Below, one piece after another: positions 1 to 5,898 of a stretch of 13,068 bases of DNA (positions are counted from its first letter, which is position 1; each line of letters opens with the position of its first letter). The stretch is from assembly GCA_034435615.1 (NCBI GenBank), contig DAOTWZ010000071.1, positions 1 to 13,068 on the forward strand, in the 5' to 3' direction. Position numbers and translations under genes: made by a program. This DNA is from H17-190 sp034435615 (lineage in GTDB: Bacteria; Chloroflexota; Dehalococcoidia; SM23-28-2; HRBIN24). The notes under the pieces were generated by a model. The model was not told where the DNA came from, searched no databases, and saw only the letters and a list, made by a program, of their open reading frames with translations.

Positions 1-1979
1 TTGGCGTTGTCCCAGGCGCCGCCCACGTTGTTCAGGAAGGTGGCCAGGATGATGCCGCCGATGGTGCCCACCATCAGGAGGCCGGCCACCGTCTGGGGGC
101 CGGTGTCCACTATCCAGCCCGCCTCGTGCAGGCCGCGGAAGACCAGGCCCACCACCACCGGCAGCCCCACCGCCAGCAGGCCAGGGGCCACCATACCTCG
201 CAGCGCCGCCCGCGTGGTGATGTCCACCGCCCGTCCGTAGTCCGGGCGCTCGGTGCCGGCCATGATACCCGGCTTCTCACGGAACTGGCGCCGCACCTCC
301 TCGATGATGGCGCCAGCCGCCTCTCCCACGGAGCGGATGGCCAGGCTGCTGAACAGGAAGACCAGCATCACCCCCAGGAGGCCGGAGACGAAGACACCCA
401 CGCCAGAGAGGTCTACCGGCAACGGTATCTCATGCAGCGGCCGCCCGAAGAAGGGGGAGTTGGGGTCTTCGGCGAAGGTCTCCTTCACCTTGTCCAGGAA
501 GGCGCTGAAGAGCAGGAAGGCGGCCAGGCCAGCGGAGCCCATGGCGTAGCCCTTGGTGAGGGCCTTGGTGGTGTTGCCCACGGCGTCCAGGGAGTCCGTG
601 ATCTGGCGGGCCTGGGGGGGCGCCCCCGCCATCTCGATGATGCCGTTGGCGTTGTCGGTGATGGGGCCGAAGGTGTCCATGGAGAGGACGTAGGCGGCGG
701 ACATGAGCATACCCATGGTGGCCACCGCCGTGCCGTAGATACCACCGTTGGGCAGCCCCGTCTGCTCGCCCAGGATGAAGGAGGTGACCAGGGCGGCGCC
801 GATGACCAGGGCTGTCGCCGCCGTCGTCTCGAAGCCGATGGCCGTGCCGGTCACGATGTTGGTGGCCGGGCCCGTCAGGCAGGCCCGCACGATCTCCCGC
901 ACCGGCCGCCAGCTACCGGAGGTGTAGTACTGGGTGATGTAGACGAAGGCGACGCTGGTGGCGATGCCCACCAACCCGGCGGCGAAGAACCACCCCCAGT
1001 CCTCCCCCATCATCAGGTTCGTGACCAGGGCCAGGAAGCCGGCCGAGATGGCCACGATGAGCCAGTAGGCGTAGTTGAGGGGCGTCATGGGGTCCTGGTT
1101 CTCCCGGGTAAAGAGGGGGACGGAGGCCACTCCCACTATGGTGGCTATGAGACCGAAGGCCCGCACCACCAGGGGGAAGAGGATCCACTCCTCCTGGCCG
1201 GTGATGGCGAAGATGGCCACCCCCAGGATCATCGCGCCGATGTTCTCCGCCGCCGTGGACTCGAAGAGGTCGGCACCACGGCCAGCGCAGTCGCCCACGT
1301 TGTCGCCCACCAGGTCGGCCACCACGGCGGCGTTGCGGGGGTCGTCCTCCGGGATGCCTGCCTCCACCTTGCCCACCAGGTCGGCCCCCATGTCGGCCGC
1401 CTTGGTGTAGATACCACCGCCCAGCTGGGCGAAGAGGGCCACGAAGCTGGCGCCGAAGCCGAAGCCAACGATGAGGAAGGGCGCCTTGTCGATGGGGTTG
1501 TCCAGCACCCGGCTGTAGAGGCCGAAGATGCCCGCCACCCCCAGGAGGCTCAGGGCCACGATCATGAACCCGGACACAGCGCCGCCCCGCAGGGAGACGG
1601 CGATGGCCTCCCGCAGGCTGCGCGTGGCCGCCGAGGCGGTGCGCACATTGGCCCGCACCGCCACGTACATCCCTATGAAGCCAGAGAGGGCCGAGCAGAA
1701 GGCGCCGATGAGGAAGGCTATGGCGGTGAGGACGCCTATCTCCACGTCCTCGTCGAAGTAGCCCACCAACAGCCCCACCACCACCGCCACCACCACGGAT
1801 ATCATGGCGATGGTGCCGTACTGGCGGCGCATGAAGGCGTTGGCCCCCTCGAAGATCATGGAGGCCACCTCCTGCATCTGGGGCGTGCCCTGGTCACGCC
1901 GCAGCACGTCCCAGGCCAGCCAGGCGGCGAAGAGCACCCCCAGCAGCCCAGCCGCGGGGACTACCCATACAAGCTCCAT
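1..1979 (-). CDS. hppA: K+-independent H+-translocating membrane pyrophosphatase, C-terminus outside window
   Basis: This is an integral membrane pyrophosphatase that hydrolyses cytosolic PPi and exports protons. The start is ATG 1979, preceded by a GGGAGG Shine-Dalgarno. 659 codons are visible, ending in NVGGAWDNA near the C-terminus, so roughly the last tens of residues are missing. Family signatures read from the minus strand include GGGIYTKAADMGADLVGKVE, the acidic DPRN segment, and DLVGDNVGDCAGRGADLFE, which carries the Mg-PPi-binding aspartates. Many hydrophobic segments follow one another, as expected for the 16-helix fold. In GNTTKALT, residue 472 is Lys and residue 475 is Thr. The K+-independent subfamily has Lys and Thr here, where K+-dependent enzymes have Ala and Ala or Gly, so K+-independent proton pumping is inferred. 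A small basic ORF precedes it by 67 nt and may share its transcript. Family assignment is very secure and the ion class is well supported. Confidence 0.97.
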   Translation of the reverse strand, partial: MELVWVVPAAGLLGVLFAAWLAWDVLRRDQGTPQMQEVASMIFEGANAFMRRQYGTIAMISVVVAVVVGLLVGYFDEDVEIGVLTAIAFLIGAFCSALSGFIGMYVAVRANVRTASAATRSLREAIAVSLRGGAVSGFMIVALSLLGVAGIFGLYSRVLDNPIDKAPFLIVGFGFGASFVALFAQLGGGIYTKAADMGADLVGKVEAGIPEDDPRNAAVVADLVGDNVGDCAGRGADLFESTAAENIGAMILGVAIFAITGQEEWILFPLVVRAFGLIATIVGVASVPLFTRENQDPMTPLNYAYWLIVAISAGFLALVTNLMMGEDWGWFFAAGLVGIATSVAFVYITQYYTSGSWRPVREIVRACLTGPATNIVTGTAIGFETTAATALVIGAALVTSFILGEQTGLPNGGIYGTAVATMGMLMSAAYVLSMDTFGPITDNANGIIEMAGAPPQARQITDSLDAVGNTTKALTKGYAMGSAGLAAFLLFSAFLDKVKETFAEDPNSPFFGRPLHEIPLPVDLSGVGVFVSGLLGVMLVFLFSSLAIRSVGEAAGAIIEEVRRQFREKPGIMAGTERPDYGRAVDITTRAALRGMVAPGLLAVGLPVVVGLVFRGLHEAGWIVDTGPQTVAGLLMVGTIGGIILATFLNNVGGAWDNA

Positions 1980-2046
1980 CTCCGGTTACCTCCCGCTGGT
2001 TGAAGGGGCGGAAAAAGGAGGCCTGGAGGGACGGAGGCGGGCCGCC

Positions 2047-2148
2047 TCAGGCGGTGCCGGCCGTCGTCCGCTCCCTTTTCCGCCTCTCCTTCAACTTCTT
2101 TTGCTTCTTATGGTGCTTCCTCCGAACGACCTTCTTCGGCTTGTTCAC
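2047..2148 (-). CDS. 33-aa highly basic small protein, hypothetical
   Basis: This short frame starts at GTG 2148, is closed by TAG three codons upstream, and ends in TGA at 2047-2049. The product begins MNKPKKVVRRKHHKKQ; 16 of its 33 residues are Lys or Arg, and it has two adjacent His. Size and composition resemble the tiny basic proteins that bind rRNA, such as the bacterial bS22, bTHX or AURKAIP1/COX24-like families, but I cannot match it to any of them by motif. The codon series AAG-AAG, AAG-CAC-CAT-AAG-AAG is AT-richer than the surrounding DNA, which is unusual in such GC-rich sequence and argues for selection on the protein. The Shine-Dalgarno (AGAGGG) is only about 2 nt from GTG, so initiation is uncertain. 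It lies 67 nt upstream of hppA on the same strand. A chance ORF remains possible. Confidence 0.5.
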   Translation of the reverse strand: MNKPKKVVRRKHHKKQKKLKERRKRERTTAGTA

Positions 2149-2181
2149 GGCCCTCTAGGACGGAAGACACCCCGGGTATTG

Positions 2182-2209
2182 TCGATAAAATCCCGCGCCT
2201 TATTGTAAA
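2182..2209 (-). promoter_or_regulatory. weak candidate promoter for the 33-aa ORF and hppA
   Basis: On the minus strand a TTTACA box (2204-2209, 5 of 6 matches to -35) is followed after 16 nt by TATCGA (2182-2187, only 3 of 6 matches to -10). Transcription would start near 2175, about 27 nt before GTG 2148. This short stretch is noticeably AT-rich compared with its surroundings. It is the only promoter-like arrangement between the tRNA-Glu gene and hppA, but the -10 is poor. Confidence 0.3.
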
Positions 2210-2234
2210 TGCCGGGCAGGTAAGGGCCAAGCTC

Positions 2235-2311
2235 TGGCGCCCCCGGCGGGATTCGAACCCGCGATTTCCACCTTGAAAGGGTGGCGTCCTGGGCCTCTAG
2301 ACGACGGGGGC
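2235..2311 (-). tRNA. tRNA-Glu (anticodon UUC), CCA encoded
   Basis: The minus strand folds into a complete cloverleaf. The acceptor GCCCCCG pairs with CGGGGGC, the D stem is GTCT/GGAC, and the anticodon arm CCACC-CTTTCAA-GGTGG has TTC as anticodon. The T arm is GCGGG-TTCGAAT-CCCGC. A genomic CCA is encoded at 2237-2235 after discriminator G. The length of 77 nt including CCA is normal for tRNA-Glu. It reads the GAA and GAG codons. A good promoter lies directly upstream (2322-2350). Confidence 0.98.
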
Positions 2312-2321
2312 GTCCTCCAAC

Positions 2322-2350
2322 ATTCTAGGCCAGGGCGGGCCAGGGGGCAA
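2322..2350 (-). promoter_or_regulatory. promoter of tRNA-Glu(UUC)
   Basis: On the minus strand TTGCCC (2345-2350, 4 of 6 matches to -35) and TAGAAT (2322-2327, 5 of 6 matches to -10) are separated by exactly 17 nt. The start site would fall about 4 nt before the mature tRNA 5' end at 2311. The -35 box overlaps the Shine-Dalgarno region of the divergent DUF72 gene, so the two genes are packed back to back. Confidence 0.7.
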
Positions 2351-2352
2351 AC

Positions 2353-3087
2353 ATGACGGAGGTCCTGGTAGGTTGCTGTGGCTGGCCAGAGGCCCGTTCC
2401 CGCTATTTCCAGCGCTTCCGCCTGGTGGAGGTGCAGGAGAGCTTCTATGACCTGCCCTCCCTGGAGCGGGCGCGTCGCTGGCGGGAGGAGGCGCCGCCGG
2501 GCTTCCTCTTCTCCCTCAAGGCGTGGCAGGTCATCACGCATCCCGCCAGCAGCCCCACCTACCGCCGCCTGCGGCGCCCGCTCTCGCCGGAGGAATGGGC
2601 GGGCTGCGGCCTCTTCCAGCCCACGGAGGTAGTCTGGCGGGCCTGGGAGCGCACAGCGGAGCTAGCCCGCGCCCTGCGGGCCGTGGCCGTCCTCTTTCAG
2701 TGCCCGCCCAGCTTTCGGCCCACGTCGCAGAACCTGGAGAACTTGCGTCGCTTCTTCCTCCGCATCCGGCGGGAGGGCTGGCTCCTGGTATGGGAGCCCC
2801 GCGGGCCCTGGCCGGAGGAGACGGTGGCCGCCCTCTGCCGGGAGCTGGAGCTGATACACGCTGTGGACCCCTTCCAGGGGCGTCCGGCCTGGGGAGAGTG
2901 CGCCTACCTCCGCCTCCACGGCCGCGGCGGCTATCGCTACCGCTACAGCGATGAGGAGCTGGCTGAGCTGCTGGCCATCTGCCGTCGGGAGGTGGCGGCG
3001 GGCCGTCGGCCGGTCTACGTCCTGTTCAACAACACCAACATGCTGGAGGACGCCCAGCGCTTCAGCGCCCTGCTGGCCTCTTCCTAG
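2353..3087 (+). CDS. DUF72 (YecE-like) family protein
   Basis: The 244-aa product matches the DUF72/YecE family, predicted TIM-barrel-like proteins of unknown function. Visible landmarks are VGCCGW at residues 6-11 (the family's N-terminal G-[CT]-[CS]-G-[WY] strand), FSLKAWQVITH around 55-66 (the usual F-x-K-x-[SPW]...[IL]TH segment), and VLFNNTNMLEDA near 223-234 (the characteristic FNN motif). The length is close to the family norm. ATG 2353 is preceded by GGGGG about 5 nt upstream. The stop TAG (3085-3087) overlaps the stop of the convergent gene by 2 nt through a shared CTAG. No biochemical role is established for the family; metal or nucleic-acid processing has been suggested for relatives but cannot be read here. 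Confidence 0.9.
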   Translation: MTEVLVGCCGWPEARSRYFQRFRLVEVQESFYDLPSLERARRWREEAPPGFLFSLKAWQVITHPASSPTYRRLRRPLSPEEWAGCGLFQPTEVVWRAWERTAELARALRAVAVLFQCPPSFRPTSQNLENLRRFFLRIRREGWLLVWEPRGPWPEETVAALCRELELIHAVDPFQGRPAWGECAYLRLHGRGGYRYRYSDEELAELLAICRREVAAGRRPVYVLFNNTNMLEDAQRFSALLASS

Positions 3088-4958
3088 GGGGTGGGGCGTG
3101 GCGTCGGCGTGGGCGTAGGGGATGGGGTGGGGGTCGGGCTGGGGGTGGGCGTGGGGGAGGGAGTGGGAGTCACGGGCGAAGGGGCCGGGGTAGCCTGGGG
3201 CGGCTTCAGCACCTGGATGTACACGGCCTCCAGACCGCCGTTGTCCGGCCGGCCCCACACCTCCACCTCCGCCCCGGGGGCCGCCGTGCCGCTGACCTGG
3301 GTGGACCGGTCCAGCTCCACCCGCTGGCCGTCCACGTCCCAGCGGTCGTCGTCCATCTCACGGACGACACCGCGGATGCGGGCCAGGGAGCCGCTGTCCG
3401 AGTCGATGAGGACGACAGCCGTCCTGGCCTCCAGCCGGCCGTTGTTGCGGTTGCCGGTAACGCGCACCAGGGCTCCCTGGGGTGGCGCCTTGGCCCCGGG
3501 CGGCGCCACCACGTCCACGCCACCTACCAGCCACCGCCCCCCTTCCCCCTGCTGAAAGATGCCCTGCAGGGAGACGGCCGGGCTGGGGGCCACCGCCGCC
3601 AGCACCTGTATGCGCTGGGCGATGAGGGAGTTCTCCTGCCTCTGGGCCTCCACCCGCACCAGGGCGCCCCGGCGGGGCTGGCCGGCGGTGGTATCGATGA
3701 CGGTGGTGGCGGTCACCCGGAAGCTCTCGCCGCCCACCCGCCACTGGATAGGCTGAGCGCTGAGGATGGGGAGGTCTTCCTCGGCGGGGCCCTCCAGGAC
3801 GAAGGCAGTGGCCACCGCCCGCGGCACGGCCACCCGCACCTGGGTGGCGATGAGCTCGCCGCCCACGGCGTAGGCCCGCACCTCCACCAGGTCGCCGGGG
3901 GAGACGGGGCCCCGCAGGGCGCTGCTGTCCAGGCGGAGACGCTGGCCGCCCACCCGCAGCTCGTCGCCCCGGAGGGACTCCACCGTGCCCACGATGACTA
4001 TCTCCCGGTCCGGGGTGTCCTGGACGGTGAGGGTGAGGGCGCGTAGCTGTCCGTCGGCGCCGCGGGCCACCAGGGCCCGCACCCGTTTGCCCGCCTCCAG
4101 GCGGCCGAAGGTGACGGTGGCCTCGTCCACCCGCACCGGACTGTCGCCGATGAGCCAGGTGCCCGGGGTGTCGCCCGGGGTGGCCACGCCCTCCAGGTTG
4201 AGAAAGCCCATGATGACGTCCTCCGGCTGCACCTGGGCGGAGAGGCCATCTATCCGCAGGCGGGCGTTGTGCAGCATGGCCAGGGTGACGGCGTACTGCT
4301 GGCGGGCGGAGTCCGGTATGCGGTCCGACAGGCGGACCAGCAGCTCCTGCTGGCGGGCCGCCAGCTCTCGCGCCCGGGCCGCCTCCTCTCCGTTCTGGCC
4401 CTGCAGCAGACGCGAGGCGCGGGTCATGCGGGAGCGGAGGGCGGAGAGGACTACCTCCGGGATGGGCTCGTCCCGGGCCGTCAGCGTCTCGATCTCCTCC
4501 ATGCGGGTCTCCGCCTGGTCCAGGAGCTCGCGGGCGCGGGCGCGGTCGTCCCAGGTGAGGAAGACGCGGGCCTCCTCGGTAGCCAGCTTCACCTGGTAGA
4601 GGGGGCTGTTGGGCAGGCTACGCGAGGCGGCGTAGATGGTGGCCCCGCCGCCGATGCTCACCATGAGCACCAGGGAGGCGGCCAGGGCCACCGGCGGCAG
4701 CCAGGCGGTGCGCCGCCAGAGGCGGCCGCGGCGGAGCTGGCTGGCCCGCTGGCTGAAGCGCCGCCAGGCCAGGGCCTGGGCCTCCGGCCGGGGGCGCTCC
4801 AGACCCCGGTTGCGCAGGCTGGCGGCCACCTCCAGAAGGGGCCGCAGCTCCTGGGCCAGGTCGGGATAGCGGGAGAGGCACTGCTCCAGGCTCTCGCCCG
4901 CCTCCAGGGCCTTCAGGCACTCTTCCAGAAGGTCGTCCAGGCGTCGACGACGGCGCAC
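3084..4958 (-). CDS. DUF5667/DUF5666-type membrane protein, probable anti-sigma partner
   Basis: This 624-aa protein starts at GTG 4958, 1 nt after the sigma-factor stop, with AGGGGAG about 9 nt upstream. Residues 1-50 form a cytoplasmic helical segment with the pattern LEECL..LEAGESLEQCLSRYPD, seen in proteins co-encoded with ECF sigma factors. One membrane helix lies at about 85-110. Residues 114-235 (SLPNSPLYQVKLATEEARV onward, rich in Glu and Arg helices) resemble DUF5667. From about 250 to 585 come repeated beta-rich units of DUF5666/OB-like character, each opening with GxVxxxxxxxWxVxG-like phrases. Residues 586-624 are a Pro-Thr-Ser repeat tail. The inferred topology is N-in with a long extracytoplasmic part. 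The role as anti-sigma factor is inferred from gene order and topology; there is no zinc HxxxCxxC motif. The G-rich DNA opposite the tail directly follows the convergent DUF72 stop. Confidence 0.85.
   Translation of the reverse strand: MRRRRRLDDLLEECLKALEAGESLEQCLSRYPDLAQELRPLLEVAASLRNRGLERPRPEAQALAWRRFSQRASQLRRGRLWRRTAWLPPVALAASLVLMVSIGGGATIYAASRSLPNSPLYQVKLATEEARVFLTWDDRARARELLDQAETRMEEIETLTARDEPIPEVVLSALRSRMTRASRLLQGQNGEEAARARELAARQQELLVRLSDRIPDSARQQYAVTLAMLHNARLRIDGLSAQVQPEDVIMGFLNLEGVATPGDTPGTWLIGDSPVRVDEATVTFGRLEAGKRVRALVARGADGQLRALTLTVQDTPDREIVIVGTVESLRGDELRVGGQRLRLDSSALRGPVSPGDLVEVRAYAVGGELIATQVRVAVPRAVATAFVLEGPAEEDLPILSAQPIQWRVGGESFRVTATTVIDTTAGQPRRGALVRVEAQRQENSLIAQRIQVLAAVAPSPAVSLQGIFQQGEGGRWLVGGVDVVAPPGAKAPPQGALVRVTGNRNNGRLEARTAVVLIDSDSGSLARIRGVVREMDDDRWDVDGQRVELDRSTQVSGTAAPGAEVEVWGRPDNGGLEAVYIQVLKPPQATPAPSPVTPTPSPTPTPSPTPTPSPTPTPTPRPTP
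3091..3172. repeat. low-complexity G-rich/C-rich tract encoding a Pro-Thr-Ser tail
   Basis: The plus strand is a run of GGGNG-type units with frequent G3 to G5 blocks and almost no C or A. On the minus strand it encodes alternating PTPSP units. Multiple G-runs separated by one to several bases give strong potential for G-quadruplex formation on the plus strand, which is the template strand for the minus-strand gene. Confidence 0.75.
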
Positions 4959-4959
4959 C

Positions 4960-5580
4960 CTACCTTTCTCCCCTCACCAGATGTCGGCGCAGCGCTTGCA
5001 AGGCCCGGTGCTGGAGCGATTTTATGGCCCCTTCGCTCCGTCCCAGGATCTTGGCCACAGACTTGTTATCCAGACCATGAATGAACTTGAGGATGATGAC
5101 CTGGCGCTGTTCCTCGGTGAGGTAGAGAAGGGCCCGCCGCAGCTCGTCACGGCTGAAGGCGACCTCGGCGAGGGCCTGGGGGTTGTGCTTGTCGGGGGCA
5201 GCGGCGGCGGCGTCCAGGCCCACCTCCGCCCGCCGCTTGCGGCGGCGGTGGTGGTCTATCAGGCAGTTGCGGGCGATGCGGAAGACCCAGGCAGAGAAGG
5301 GGATGCCGCGGAAGCGATAGCTGGGCAGCGCCTCCAGGACTTTAAGCATCACCTCCGAGGCTATGTCCTCGGCCTGCTGCACATCTCCCAGTTGGAGGAG
5401 GGCGTAGGAGTAGATGCGCGGGTAGTAGGACTCGTACAGCCAGGCCAGGGCCGGCTCCTCCAGCCGCTGGGCGCGCTGGACGAGCTCCCACTCCTGGCGG
5501 GCCAGCACGCCTTTGGGCAGGCCTAGGGCGTCCTCACGCACTGGTCTGCCCAGGGCCCCTGCGGATGCCAGTACTGTCAT
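4960..5580 (-). CDS. ECF-type RNA polymerase sigma-70 factor
   Basis: The 206-aa product (from ATG 5580) has the two-domain layout of extracytoplasmic-function sigma factors. Region 2 reads LAWLYESYYPRIYSYAL, then GDVQQAEDIASEVMLKVLE, PFSAWVFRIARNCLIDHHR. Region 4 reads LTEEQRQVIILKF followed by the helix-turn-helix NKSVAKILGRSEGAIKS. It directs RNA polymerase to a small regulon. The frame is open back to GTG 5610, but that codon has no Shine-Dalgarno; ATG 5580 has GGGAG about 9 nt upstream and is preferred. Only one nucleotide separates its stop from the downstream membrane protein, so the pair is co-transcribed and the partner probably controls it. A perfect inverted repeat covers its translation start region. 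The family is certain; the signal and targets are unknown. Confidence 0.95.
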   Translation of the reverse strand: MTVLASAGALGRPVREDALGLPKGVLARQEWELVQRAQRLEEPALAWLYESYYPRIYSYALLQLGDVQQAEDIASEVMLKVLEALPSYRFRGIPFSAWVFRIARNCLIDHHRRRKRRAEVGLDAAAAAPDKHNPQALAEVAFSRDELRRALLYLTEEQRQVIILKFIHGLDNKSVAKILGRSEGAIKSLQHRALQALRRHLVRGER

Positions 5581-5581
5581 A

Positions 5582-5613
5582 CCCGTGCGCTCCCGTGTGG
5601 AAAAACGCACGGG
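5582..5613 (-). promoter_or_regulatory. inverted repeat over the sigma-factor ribosome-binding site
   Basis: On the minus strand CCCGTGCG and CGCACGGG form a perfect 8-bp stem around a 16-nt loop. The 3' arm ends one base before ATG 5580 and the Shine-Dalgarno GGGAG lies in the loop. An alternative 6-bp pairing of CCCGTG with the inner CACGGG would bury the Shine-Dalgarno itself. It could act as an RNA switch in the leader or, as DNA, as an operator. The structure is seen in sequence; the function is inferred. Confidence 0.45.
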
Positions 5614-5642
5614 CGATAGACTGGTTACGCACCCCCTTTATC

Positions 5643-5846
5643 TCACGATTCTTCATCGACGATGCCCAGCAAGCGCCTGCGGGCGCGTTCATAGCGCTCC
5701 TTGGCCCTGGCTTCCCGGTTGAGGAGCCCCTTGAGGCGCGGCGGGTCCAGGGGCTGCCCCTCCAGGAAGACGCGGTGCAGGTCTTCCAGTTGCTTGAGCC
5801 AGGCCTGGAAGGCCTCCCGGTATTCCTGCTTGACCGTCTCGTCCAT
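5643..5846 (-). CDS. 67-aa hypothetical protein, charged helical
   Basis: ATG 5846 is preceded by TGGAG with 8-nt spacing, so it is favoured over in-frame upstream codons, whose translation looks random (Pro/Ser/Arg-rich). The product starts MDETVKQEYREAFQAW and ends RLLGIVDEES. It is almost all helix-forming and strongly charged, with heptad-like spacing in KQLEDLHRVFLEGQ and LLNREARAKERYERARRR, suggesting a short helical hairpin. No signal peptide, membrane segment or Cys is present. I do not recognise the family. It sits 52 nt after the ThDP-enzyme gene and 62 nt before the sigma gene on the same strand, so it may belong to either transcript. A 6-bp hairpin overlaps its Shine-Dalgarno. Confidence 0.7.
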   Translation of the reverse strand: MDETVKQEYREAFQAWLKQLEDLHRVFLEGQPLDPPRLKGLLNREARAKERYERARRRLLGIVDEES

Positions 5847-5856
5847 GGCGTGGACT

Positions 5857-5871
5857 CCATAGGGACTATGG
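5857..5871 (-). promoter_or_regulatory. perfect hairpin overlapping the Shine-Dalgarno of the 67-aa gene
   Basis: On the minus strand CCATAG-TCC-CTATGG is a perfect 6-bp stem with a 3-nt loop. Its 3' arm contains the first bases of the TGGAG Shine-Dalgarno that precedes ATG 5846. It may lower translation of the 67-aa gene or mark an RNA processing site after the upstream ThDP-enzyme gene. There is no T-tract, so it is not a classical terminator. Confidence 0.4.
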
Positions 5872-5898
5872 TAGCCCGGAGGCGGCGGGCCTCGCCAG

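Noticed and set aside
126..2003. A 625-codon open plus-strand frame opposite hppA.
   Set aside because: The translation is His/Gly/Asp/Glu-rich low complexity, the typical mirror of a GC-rich membrane-protein gene. The minus strand encodes an unmistakable pyrophosphatase.
2170..2200. Imperfect inverted repeat CGGG-ATT...AAT-CCCG between tRNA-Glu and the basic ORF, considered as a terminator.
   Set aside because: It needs a bulge, has a large loop and no following T-tract, and overlaps the candidate promoter.
5874..5890. 5-bp hairpin GCCCG/CGGGC after the ThDP-enzyme stop, considered as a terminator.
   Set aside because: Short stem and no T-tract; such stems are frequent in GC-rich DNA.
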